Below are positions 8,901-14,811 of a DNA stretch of 33,714 nt, in pieces (within the stretch, counting starts at the first letter, position 1; each line of letters begins with the position of its first letter). Source of the DNA: Candidatus Poseidoniales archaeon. GTDB taxonomy: Archaea > Thermoplasmatota > Poseidoniia > Poseidoniales > Poseidoniaceae. Under the pieces are notes generated by a model, which saw nothing but the letters and a program-made list of their open reading frames with translations, was not told the DNA's origin and did no database searches. The position numbers and the translations under genes were made by a program. The stretch lies in contig QQSD01000078.1 in NCBI GenBank assembly GCA_003602485.1, positions 29,593 through 63,306 on the forward strand, in the 5' to 3' direction.

Positions 8901-9317
8901 ATCAACAAGGGTGGAGGTCCAGGCACCCGACGGACGATGGACTGCTGTTCGAACAGGCCCTTCTTCCGTGCTCCAACAGTAATGTTCCTTGTCATGGCGA
9001 TTTAATTTGAGGTCCGGTGTACCGTGATGTTCGGTGCTTGAATTGTTCAACTCCTTGCTGTGCCAATAATCTAACATTGATTCTTCCTTCACCACTGCAT
9101 TTTCCATTCCATCAAAGGTGAATGTCGTGCCTGCAAAGTCATGCCCGTAGCCCGATGCCGTGGTATACAGGCTGCTTTTCTGCGAGACATCCTTCCCCTC
9201 ATCAAGCAAGGTTATCTCGGTTGGAAGAGCCAACATCGGTGACCACGAGGCGAGAAGAAAGGTGAGGACGACAAGGACGCTTTTAGCGAGTGTTCTTCGA
9301 GAAAAGGCGTCCGACAT
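2961..9317 (-). CDS. Giant membrane-anchored surface protein with FG-GAP propeller and DxDGDG repeat stalk
   Basis: The 2118-residue product begins with a clear signal peptide (basic n-region, hydrophobic core to about residue 30). Residues 30-340 look like beta-propeller-type sequence. About 355-735 contains at least six FG-GAP blades with Ca-binding cores such as DLNHDGYDD, DFNHDGIQD, DINGDGHEE and DLNGDGLGE, as in integrin-alpha propellers. About 740-1180 is further beta-rich sequence with VHMAYW-type blade motifs. About 1190-1894 is a long run of thrombospondin-type-3-like acidic repeats with paired cysteines. A single membrane segment follows (about 1912-1937), then a very acidic stretch, a Gly/Pro/Arg/Gln-rich linker and a small C-terminal domain, all predicted cytoplasmic. 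The role is probably cell-surface adhesion or recognition stabilised by calcium, with the ligand unknown. It is the first gene of a likely operon with the EF-hand protein. The start ATG at 9317 gives an ideal signal peptide; only a weak TATA-like element is seen near 9344. Confidence 0.9.
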   Translation of the reverse strand: MSDAFSRRTLAKSVLVVLTFLLASWSPMLALPTEITLLDEGKDVSQKSSLYTTASGYGHDFAGTTFTFDGMENAVVKEESMLDYWHSKELNNSSTEHHGTPDLKLNRHDKEHYCWSTEEGPVRTAVHRPSGAWTSTLVDTVAASNTSTLVDCAIGITSNELPRVLYADGPDLKMGRYARQSATYYDGPRWHTRTIMENVNATHLALDITSEGLEWGLMRTSSGALHQVNFSGAYWTNYLLDAGPVGEDFELEIDDQGLIHILYTRSSVGEVVLLRIDGSEHDLRILATDTTIVDGIGMGLDDQNIEQVATMTQSGNDFSINLIRSLAGQDSGRVNPTPTQIVTGQDDVSEGEIKFADLNHDGYDDLIIATPQASLLTYVENGRVEIYYGSSSGVAQIPDMILAGEDNGSHFGAGLDTGDFNHDGIQDLAVGLPGWNPTNDSNHTHGQVHVYLGNASGISATPWWSVSGSNGERLGSYLSTLMHDGQADMLAAAAYGFVSGSGTSTIDGKVNLYDGGESNLSSQRNLTASKNGNLFGRSIEGCDINGDGHEELIISNVGTYTTSPDYSSIEYFSGMSTGYNGTPDHTLETNIQGRLFGHTVRCVGDVQGDGFADHIITEPFNGTETFGGGKLWMYNGGDSGYQNGPNWTLVPTVPNSRIGEAIVSAGDINEDGFGDVYISSLNGDTSGKVEIYLGSASGLQSESQLLAQGTSNQKIGQRMVATGDLNGDGLGEMVFSSRNSQQGTSYGLEYHILSERDWESISFAYTGTAQGLDLATAHRGETSIVFTFSDNTGMHLVKLEHMNDQTPSGQWVVQSITEDANMNTTFIFKARSTGQPVLVTQDESAIHLHTTRSMTAVQQNVASTGTVGQYLGSTIDQYGKQAVAYTTGAGQQIFYSAYDETNGWTSEMVRNSVILGGNISVQVNSTDVPHLIYRHGDTDQLALATRDSSWTLGTLGEEGEAVSSQHPTMMLANDELVVALVTQDDGADESNLSLWSYDGVSLSKSLIANGTDTDVQIEIAQLVNGSIIVAVLTNDGTLSVYEQWPGDDIWNQHTVAQPSGIAGEFRLDLEGGASPMLAVRGNTVSSLMSLNSTGHWVTIQERPAAAVDGAWDILHTGTHLLMLTSDPVTHHLIVNTAELNGVHSGFAPWMSVQFGDVVVREELNAKIDANGTVHMAYWDTVNDDVIILRLYEDQDRDLVFDLVDAMPTVGDQWMNTDGDNHGDNPLGPLPDACPTTSGLSSYIIFGCEDYDADGYKDSIDGCDDVGGTSWIDRYGCGDLDQDGWSDNDGTYYDGDQFKSNWKQALDTDGDGFGDNHGVDCCSVPVYDPNAGPGDLFPYLASQYEDYDGDGYGDNDADNVHGDYCPWDYGVSWRDRNGCLDSDGDGSSDVSDVGSIFEWNITNGADVWPFDATQWVDSDGDGFGDNDSENATNPDHFRFYPAAANDTDGDGFPDNWTALYNGSNGMGLKLDGCSDIWGNSTRPVVGCLDSDGDSYTDIYSYDLNTSSGLRENQQGDAFPYLDSQWLDTDGDGFGDQLAGFEGDDCPTEAGVLNGTNGIGCRLIDVADSDGDGVINDLDTLCPNTPANEPVNSEGCAQSELDDDNDDVNNNLDLCPSTPTGVSVDTEGCSLEQRTSDTDGDGINDPEDTCPATPSGETVDTNGCAESQRDSDGDGLSDLDDACDDTPVGFPILDNGCTDESALDTDIDGDGYSGMYAYDLDPLTGLHTNQTGDAFPSDNTQWFDSDGDGYGDNPSPASNADDCPNEAGTSFRIYRGCYDDGDGWRDELEPASTRDDPTQWQDTDYDGFGDNWGDSSWNATRDAYYQRLEMNDPGQFIEGAGNPDRCPNTPIGLGNQVDEFGCHISERDTDGDGVLDDNDNCVDQPKGVDGYDDGCPYVPQGGDGDAALFGLDAGALMVILGGGGLGLLVVGLIIARMLREEEDDDEDDDDYFFDDDEEEEESVLDALDRKGVSPMASRGRQASQPRQASQPRATPAEKAGPKSPPGRQKSSGPPGRQKSSGPPGRQPPSRQAAPAQKVAKKKSVTSEEEPSTKVRKARIQVDLSIFEDWQEDDRESAVEWVVGAISDGEDERSILMQLQETGWSAEQSRAICNLAKNRSA
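3256..3305 (-). repeat. Two-copy 27-base tandem repeat in the cytoplasmic tail of the giant protein
   Basis: A 23-base stretch (3256-3278) recurs identically at 3283-3305, a period of 27 bases. It encodes two copies of a nine-residue KSSGPPGRQ unit, with a further degenerate copy on each side. The near-perfect DNA identity implies recent duplication. Confidence 0.85.
3635..5755 (-). repeat. Thrombospondin-type-3-like repeat array in the giant surface protein
   Basis: The segment encodes many acidic units built on D.DGDGxxD cores, including DTDGDGFGDN and DSDGDGYGDN, interleaved with CP and GC cysteine motifs. In the forward strand it appears as recurring CCATC(G/A)CC(A/G)TC-like words. The units diverge at DNA level, so this is an old protein repeat and not a simple satellite. 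Known TSP3-type repeats bind many calcium ions and form rods. Confidence 0.85.
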
Positions 9318-9364
9318 AGCCTACACACAGACGCCGACCTAGAAAATCATTGTTCACAAAACCC

Positions 9365-9383
9365 TGACCCCCTATGGGGGTCA
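9365..9383. promoter_or_regulatory. Perfect 8-bp inverted repeat in the divergent promoter region
   Basis: TGACCCCC, then TAT, then GGGGGTCA form a perfect palindrome with 8-bp arms. It lies between the giant surface-protein gene (start 48 bases away on the reverse strand) and the thiamine pyrophosphokinase gene (start 61 bases away on the forward strand). It could be a dimer-binding operator or a very stable hairpin in a 5' leader. The sequence does not decide between these. Confidence 0.5.
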
Positions 9384-9443
9384 ATTTCCCCTGTCAATGA
9401 GATGAACCGCTGACTTGAGAAAGGAGCTTGCCGTGGACTCTCC

Positions 9444-10109
9444 ATGGCTGACGACACGTGGCTGGTGGTAGCCAATGGAACTTGGCCAGACCGTGAGGTC
9501 ATGAAGGCACTGGTCAACAATTCGCGCCAATTGATTGTATGTGATGGCGCATTAAACCGGTGGACTCCGGACATGAAAACACCAACCATTGTGATTGGTG
9601 ATTTTGATTCTGTAGACTCCTCGTTACTTGCAAGATGGGAAGGAAAAGGAGCCCAGTTGTTGAAGCTCCAAGACCAAGACACGAATGACTTGCAGAAAGC
9701 CATGGCTCATATTGAATCATTAGGAGCCGTTTCAAGTCTCATTTTGGGAGCGACAGGCGGAGACCCTGCTCATGAAATTGCAAACCTCCTTGTTTGCGGG
9801 ACGGTATCGTTCGAAACTCGATGTCAGAGCCCGACCCATGAATATTTATTTTTTAAGCCCGAAGTTAACTACTCTATAGATTCTTTCTCCGGCCAAGAAT
9901 TCTCGCTTTTCGCTATCGAAAAATGCCTCCAAATTGTTCTCAAAGGAGCTCGCTTTCCTCTTGATGATGACAGCCTTGAAAGCGGTTCGAGAGGGTTGCA
10001 CAATCAAGCAACTGCAACGAACATCGACCTCGTTTACCAAGCAGGCCGATTGATGATGATCAGGGCTCTTCGGGAAGAGGGCCCTTCGGAAGATGGGAAC
10101 GAAGCATAG
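9444..10109 (+). CDS. Thiamine pyrophosphokinase
   Basis: The 221-residue product matches thiamine pyrophosphokinase, which transfers pyrophosphate from ATP to thiamine to make thiamine pyrophosphate in the cytosol. The N-terminal catalytic domain shows IGDFDSV at 51-57, DQDTNDLQKA at 77-86 and a GATGG loop at 102-106. The smaller C-terminal beta domain has the family-typical GARFPL, SRGLHN and final GRLMMIRAL elements, which form the thiamine site. In the loop usually written GGRxDHxxxN this protein reads GGDPAHEIAN, so the Asp is replaced by Ala, a modest deviation. The length is normal. The ATG is preceded by AAGGAG at 9421-9426, but 17 bases away, which is too far for a classical ribosome site. 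The end overlaps the convergent DUF4105 gene by 50 bases. Confidence 0.85.
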   Translation: MADDTWLVVANGTWPDREVMKALVNNSRQLIVCDGALNRWTPDMKTPTIVIGDFDSVDSSLLARWEGKGAQLLKLQDQDTNDLQKAMAHIESLGAVSSLILGATGGDPAHEIANLLVCGTVSFETRCQSPTHEYLFFKPEVNYSIDSFSGQEFSLFAIEKCLQIVLKGARFPLDDDSLESGSRGLHNQATATNIDLVYQAGRLMMIRALREEGPSEDGNEA

Positions 10110-10935
10110 CCGAATAGTCTTCAACACCATCCCAGGATTGAGATTTCTCGTCGATTCGTGCGTGCTCGAGGGTTTTCTCAAAACCTCCCCAGTCCTCAAT
10201 CAATTTGAGTTTGAAGGCAGCGCGAGGCGTATATCCCGGAAGGAAATTTCTCCAGAGGAAGGGAATTCGTCCGGGTGTGACTTTGTTCACGATTTGAACG
10301 ATGGATGTATTGCAGGTTGTCAAGAGGGAGTGATACCACTCAGGTGACACAGAAAGGGAATTCAATTTGCCAATAAGGCCCAACAGAAGCTCCTGGTCCT
10401 TTCCTGGCGGTGTGATGGCCCTGAACATGTAATCTCGATTGCCACGTCCGTGCGTTCGCAATCCGGTCACATCGCGTTCAAAACCAACGAGGAGATAGAG
10501 TTCATAGGCTCGCCAAAATCCATTCCATGGGTGGTATCGTTCGCCTTTTTCTCGACGTGCCTCAAAGGAAAATGAGAGGCAGGTTCCATCTTCAAATTCA
10601 AAGGTGAGGTAGGTATGTGCCATTCCATGAATCGAATGGAAATGGTCAACTACGAACCACACATCTTTGAGTTCATCAAGACGAACCTTGACTTCCTCTG
10701 CCCACTGTTCATCACGGTCACGTGTTGTGCGCCATACGAAATCCCGAACCATGTGAAAGGTGATGTCATTTCCATCAACCGTAGCAGTTGTAGCATGCTC
10801 ACAGTCATTCTCCCATACGAGGTCGAGTGAAGGCTGAAGGGGACGTATTCGCGTCCACCACAAATAGAAGGAACGCAATAGAACAATCACGAGGAAGGCA
10901 AGCAACAAGATACCAATCCTTTCGAGCCAAGTCAT
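10060..10935 (-). CDS. DUF4105 (Lnb_N) membrane-anchored protein
   Basis: I take the ATG at 10935, one base after the stop of the preceding gene. The longer open frame reaching 11091 would run inside that gene and lacks a sensible N-terminus. The 291-residue product starts with a membrane anchor (about 8-26) and then a DUF4105/Lnb_N domain. The domain is recognisable from HGMAHTYLTFEFEDG, SFEARREKGERY, a YELYLLVGFERD block and the later TTCNTSI element with a conserved cysteine. This domain is known from bacterial envelope proteins; its biochemical role is not settled and I assign none. It is the last gene of a three-gene unit with two other exported proteins, so an envelope role is likely. 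Its 3' end overlaps the thiamine pyrophosphokinase gene by 50 bases. Confidence 0.8.
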   Translation of the reverse strand: MTWLERIGILLLAFLVIVLLRSFYLWWTRIRPLQPSLDLVWENDCEHATTATVDGNDITFHMVRDFVWRTTRDRDEQWAEEVKVRLDELKDVWFVVDHFHSIHGMAHTYLTFEFEDGTCLSFSFEARREKGERYHPWNGFWRAYELYLLVGFERDVTGLRTHGRGNRDYMFRAITPPGKDQELLLGLIGKLNSLSVSPEWYHSLLTTCNTSIVQIVNKVTPGRIPFLWRNFLPGYTPRAAFKLKLIEDWGGFEKTLEHARIDEKSQSWDGVEDYSAMLRSHLPKGPLPEEP

Positions 10936-10936
10936 T

Positions 10937-12250
10937 TCATTCCCACCCGTGCCAAATTTGCCATTCATCATCCCACCAATCCATGGTTCCATCGGGATGT
11001 TGGCGCCAAAGGACACCTTGGTCGTCAAGCGTGGTAGGCAAGCCTTGAGTGTCTGGAGAACCGTCTTCAAGGACTTGTGGTGTTGGCCCAAGTGAGGGAA
11101 GTTGGAGAGGTTCGGGCTCTCTGTTTCGAATCAACAGAATGAATACGAGCAAGGTGACGATCAACGCCAGAGCACCAATAGAGAACCATCCAACTGATTC
11201 GGTTGGTGTCTCGGGTCCAAGTGATGTCGATGGCATAGCAGCGCTTTCATTTTCGCCAATATCTAGCGGTGGCAAACGAATGAGATTCACCCCCTCAATG
11301 GAGGAAATCATTTTGTCGGTCACAATTTCGAGCGAAATCAAATATGCACCAGGTGGAAGTTCAGTGCAATCGAGGAAGGTGCTGTTGACGCCTTCAACAA
11401 CCTTGCCCTTGATACGCCAAACCTTCATCAAGGCGTCATAATCCATGTTTTGAGTTGTTGTCACTCTAATTTGGCAAGGTGTTTCTGTAGTATTTTGGTG
11501 ACCACTTGCAGAGAGTGAAAAGTCAGGAGGTGGACGATTATAGATGGTAAAGTTGAGGGTTGATTCTGCTGTTTGTCCCAAACCATTTCGGTAGGTCTCC
11601 TTCAATTTGTAATCGCCCGCAGGCCATGAAGAACAATCCAGTGTGTCCTCCGAATCAAGAACGCTGAAGGGTGCTCCGGTGAAGGTACGAACACCAGTCT
11701 CCCCGTAACGTGGGCCTGTTTCATCGCCAAAGTTACGATGGATTTCACACACTTCTCCAGTCCTGATGGAACTTGCAGCATTCAACTGGAGGTCGACCAA
11801 TGGAGTTTGCAATGCAGGCTTGAGAAGGAAGGTCGGGAGAGGATATGAAGCGATGGATTCTCCATCATCGTCAAAGAAATCGAGCCTCAAATCGTGTTCC
11901 CCCGCAGACCATGCATCGTAGACGAGACTCACATTTGTTTGACCTTCGAATGATACTTCGAGCGTTTCAAGAACGGCACGTTCTTTGTGCAAGCCGCGTA
12001 ATTTGATAATCAGGTCATTTTCCGCTGCAGTTGAATTCAACACAACAACAACACGAACCGCATCGATGTCCCCGTCTTGATTGGTGTCGATGGTGTCGTT
12101 TCTCAAAGCGAGCAAGGTTAAGCCACGCTCAGCAAGTTGTTCCTCTGCAGTTATATCAGCCGATACTTGCGGCATTGGTACGAGCAAGAGCATCAACAAA
12201 AGAGTGAGCGTATATGCCGTACTGCGACGATTATTGAGCATCTTGCTCAC
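10937..12250 (-). CDS. Secreted, membrane-anchored protein with tryptophan-rich cytoplasmic tail
   Basis: The 437-residue product has an N-terminal signal peptide (about 8-32, cleavage near VSA) and an extracellular part with one EF-like acidic loop near 56-67 (DTNQDGDIDAVR). Several beta-sandwich (Ig/CARDB-like) stretches follow, each with spaced cysteines and a CSSWPAGDY or CTELPPGAY motif. One membrane segment sits at about 352-375. The 61-residue tail ends with a compact motif, LWRQHPDGTMDWWDDEW, reminiscent of short W-rich (DUF2510-like) modules. I do not recognise a named family. Its start overlaps the upstream repeat-protein gene by 20 bases (a second possible ATG is at 12241). The downstream DUF4105 gene begins one base after its stop. 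These spacings argue for tight co-translation and a shared envelope function. Confidence 0.8.
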   Translation of the reverse strand: MSKMLNNRRSTAYTLTLLLMLLLVPMPQVSADITAEEQLAERGLTLLALRNDTIDTNQDGDIDAVRVVVVLNSTAAENDLIIKLRGLHKERAVLETLEVSFEGQTNVSLVYDAWSAGEHDLRLDFFDDDGESIASYPLPTFLLKPALQTPLVDLQLNAASSIRTGEVCEIHRNFGDETGPRYGETGVRTFTGAPFSVLDSEDTLDCSSWPAGDYKLKETYRNGLGQTAESTLNFTIYNRPPPDFSLSASGHQNTTETPCQIRVTTTQNMDYDALMKVWRIKGKVVEGVNSTFLDCTELPPGAYLISLEIVTDKMISSIEGVNLIRLPPLDIGENESAAMPSTSLGPETPTESVGWFSIGALALIVTLLVFILLIRNREPEPLQLPSLGPTPQVLEDGSPDTQGLPTTLDDQGVLWRQHPDGTMDWWDDEWQIWHGWE

Positions 12251-14750
12251 CTCCTTGGGCCTCTGGAAGTGGCGGCAAGTCTTCCAGCGGTATCAGTTGT
12301 GGAATAGTAGCACCGATTTCCGGGGCTGTCATGAGTTTCATCTCGGTATCGAAGGCAAGTTGTTCCATCATGGTAGCCCTGCTACGAGACATTCGAACAA
12401 CGAATGCTCCTGTCGCTCCCAGCAGGAAACCCAGTCCGATGATAAGGTACGTTAGCCACGATGCGGCCGGATCTTCACCCATGATGGCGATAGCTGCTGA
12501 CAATTCACCATAATCGTTGGACCACCCGTCTCCGTTTTGGTCAGGGCATCCCTGTACGTCCCGTTTCGATTCACCAGCCACATCGGGGCAGTCGTCTCTG
12601 AAGGCGCCCAATGGAAGGTCGCCATAGCCGTCCCTATCGGTGTCAGCCCATTGAAGCGCCTCTGTCGGGAAAGCATCGCCTGATCCAAATGGGTGGGCTG
12701 CCCAATTTTCTGTAGGATCTGACCAGCCGTCGCCGTCGGTATCACGGCAGCCGAGTCGGTCAAGAATCGAGGTCCCACGCGTTTCAGGGCACGCGTCCCC
12801 TTGATGCCCAGCCATTCTATCGCCGTAGCCATCACCATCACTGTCTCGCCATTGAGATGGTTCGTGAATAAATGCGTCTCCTAAATTTGACCAGCCATCG
12901 CCGTCAGTATCCTGGCATCCCCAGCGGTCGCCACCAGAGGAAGGGCCTACTGAAGTCCCTGCAACATCTGGACAGACATCGGCCGTGGTGCCCATTGGGT
13001 TGTCGCCACGTCCGTCGCCGTCGCTATCATGCCACTGCGTTGGGTCTTCTGGCCAAGCATCACCCGCACCACCTGGGCTCGCAAGCCAGTAGGATGTTGG
13101 GTCCGACCAACCATCACCGTCACCGTCAGGGCAACCCCAGCGGTCGAAGGTTGAATTTCCCTCAGTGGTTCTACAGCCGTCGGGCCGATAGGAGGTCCTC
13201 CAGGTTTGGCCGTCAAAATATTCGAGGTTATCCCCATAGGAATCATCATCGGTATCGTGCCACTGTGAGGCATCATCGGGGAAGGCATCTGCAAAACCAA
13301 AGGGATGAGCAGTCCACAAATCGGTTGGGTCAGAATAGCCGTCTTTGTCTGTGTCTCTGCATCCTAAACGGTCGAAACGAGAGATCCAATCGTTGTCAAC
13401 TTCCTCGGGTGTAGAGCCGACACAAACGTCTCCTTCGAATCCGGACAAATTATCGCCATAACCGTCCCTATCGCTGTCTCGGAACTGAGAAGGAACGAAA
13501 GGAAAGTCATCGATTTGAGTGGCTCCGTAGGTCTGGTTATCACCCCACCCGTCATCATCTGTATCCCGCCATTGCGTTGGGTTGAATGGGAAATCATCGA
13601 CCTGTTGAGCACCAAAGGTTTGGTTGTCACCCCATCCGTCTCGGTCAGAATCTTCCCACTGGGTTGGTTCTGCAGGGAAGGCATCTGAACCGTTTTCAAT
13701 GGTCCAATTTTCATCGCCGTCTGAGAAAGTGTCACCGTCTGAATCAGGACATCCGAAGCGATCTCCGAATGATGTACCGGTAAGGAACGGACAGGCATCA
13801 GGCTGTGATGCATTGCCGAAGTATTGACCGATTTCCCAAACAGCACGGGTATCGTTAAGCGAAGCGTCAGCCCAGTTATCGCCGTATCCATCGTCGTCAG
13901 TATCGTTCCATTGCGAACGTTCAGAAACAAATGCATCGGCTTTCCCTACCGGATGCGCAAACCAGGCCTCGTAGCCGTTGAGGCCTCCGGGGTCTGGGTC
14001 AGAATAAGCATCTCCATCAGAATCAATGCATCCGTAGCGGTCAGCGGAGGAATAGCCTCGGCTGTATTGACAGTGGTCTCCTTGGTAGCCTTCCAAATTG
14101 TCGCCGTAGCCATCGTTGTCAGAATCCAACCATTGTGTGGCTTCATCAAGGAAGGCATCTGCACCGTTTTGCACACCCCATCCGTTGTCTGGATCAGACC
14201 ATCCGTCGCCATCACTGTCTGTACATCCACTGCGGTCATTGGTGGAGGTACCGACCAAATCATCACAGTCGTCGTCATTGTCTACAAATCCGTCCTCATC
14301 TGAATCTCGATTTGTTTTGTCAATCGATGGAGTCAACGTGTAATCAAAGCCGTCATTGCACCATGAATCACTACCCTCCACTTTGATGATGATTTCACCC
14401 GCTGTCGAGAGCGTCGTGGAAAGTGAGGCTGACGGATTTCCATCGTCTACGTTTTGAGTGACTGAATCCATGGTAAAGGTTCCAGTCCAGCCGTCATTGA
14501 CACACCACCATGCAGGATTGCTCATGCTTCCGGAGAAATCCACTCGGACAATGTCGCCTTTTTTACCTTGGATTTTCCAGTAGTCGCGCTTGTCGTTAGG
14601 AGAGCACCCATCAGCATCGCATACATAGCCAGTTGAGGAGACGCCATCAGTAAGTCCGTTGGCGCTTGTGGGGTTGTTATCAGCGGACGCAATGGGCAGA
14701 TGGAGCAGGGTGAGACAAACGAAGACGACCAGCCACCCTCTGCCGCTCAT
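12231..14750 (-). CDS. Secreted DxDGDG-repeat (TSP3-like) surface protein with C-terminal membrane anchor
   Basis: The 839-residue product has a signal peptide (1-23, ending near ASA). Residues 24-135 look like a PPC-type beta-sandwich (DYWKIQGKKGDIVRVDF, then a GEIIIKVEGSDSWC strand). About 138-745 is a long array of calcium-binding-type repeats in which two modules alternate: GCxDxDGDGWSDP, and QWxDxDxDGYGDN followed by a CP/GTS cysteine segment. One membrane segment lies at about 763-785, followed by a 54-residue tail ending in Pro/Glu-rich sequence. The architecture suggests a rigid surface rod. It is the first gene of a three-gene leftward unit. A TTGATAAT element (14771-14778 on the reverse strand) about 25 bases before the ATG could be its TATA box. 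It is related in repeat type to the giant protein at 2961-9317, but not collinear with it. Confidence 0.88.
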   Translation of the reverse strand: MSGRGWLVVFVCLTLLHLPIASADNNPTSANGLTDGVSSTGYVCDADGCSPNDKRDYWKIQGKKGDIVRVDFSGSMSNPAWWCVNDGWTGTFTMDSVTQNVDDGNPSASLSTTLSTAGEIIIKVEGSDSWCNDGFDYTLTPSIDKTNRDSDEDGFVDNDDDCDDLVGTSTNDRSGCTDSDGDGWSDPDNGWGVQNGADAFLDEATQWLDSDNDGYGDNLEGYQGDHCQYSRGYSSADRYGCIDSDGDAYSDPDPGGLNGYEAWFAHPVGKADAFVSERSQWNDTDDDGYGDNWADASLNDTRAVWEIGQYFGNASQPDACPFLTGTSFGDRFGCPDSDGDTFSDGDENWTIENGSDAFPAEPTQWEDSDRDGWGDNQTFGAQQVDDFPFNPTQWRDTDDDGWGDNQTYGATQIDDFPFVPSQFRDSDRDGYGDNLSGFEGDVCVGSTPEEVDNDWISRFDRLGCRDTDKDGYSDPTDLWTAHPFGFADAFPDDASQWHDTDDDSYGDNLEYFDGQTWRTSYRPDGCRTTEGNSTFDRWGCPDGDGDGWSDPTSYWLASPGGAGDAWPEDPTQWHDSDGDGRGDNPMGTTADVCPDVAGTSVGPSSGGDRWGCQDTDGDGWSNLGDAFIHEPSQWRDSDGDGYGDRMAGHQGDACPETRGTSILDRLGCRDTDGDGWSDPTENWAAHPFGSGDAFPTEALQWADTDRDGYGDLPLGAFRDDCPDVAGESKRDVQGCPDQNGDGWSNDYGELSAAIAIMGEDPAASWLTYLIIGLGFLLGATGAFVVRMSRSRATMMEQLAFDTEMKLMTAPEIGATIPQLIPLEDLPPLPEAQGGEQDAQ
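12515..14339 (-). repeat. Alternating two-module Ca-binding-type repeat array
   Basis: I count nine QWxDxDxDGxGDN-type modules and eight GCxDxDGDGxxD-type modules alternating through the array, joined by DAFP or DAWP linkers and cysteine segments. Individual copies differ at many bases, so the array is old and under protein-level constraint. Confidence 0.8.
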
Positions 14751-14811
14751 GAAATGGGATAGCCCTATGGATTATCAAACGAACTCCTACGAGGGTTCAC
14801 CGTATCTGTGT

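Noticed and set aside
9318-9443. Possible TPP riboswitch before the thiamine pyrophosphokinase gene
   Set aside because: The region has one strong hairpin but no recognisable THI-box core sequences.
10936-11091. Longer N-terminus for the DUF4105 protein (frame open to 11091)
   Set aside because: It would lie wholly within the preceding gene. The ATG at 10935 starts right before a membrane anchor and one base after the preceding stop.
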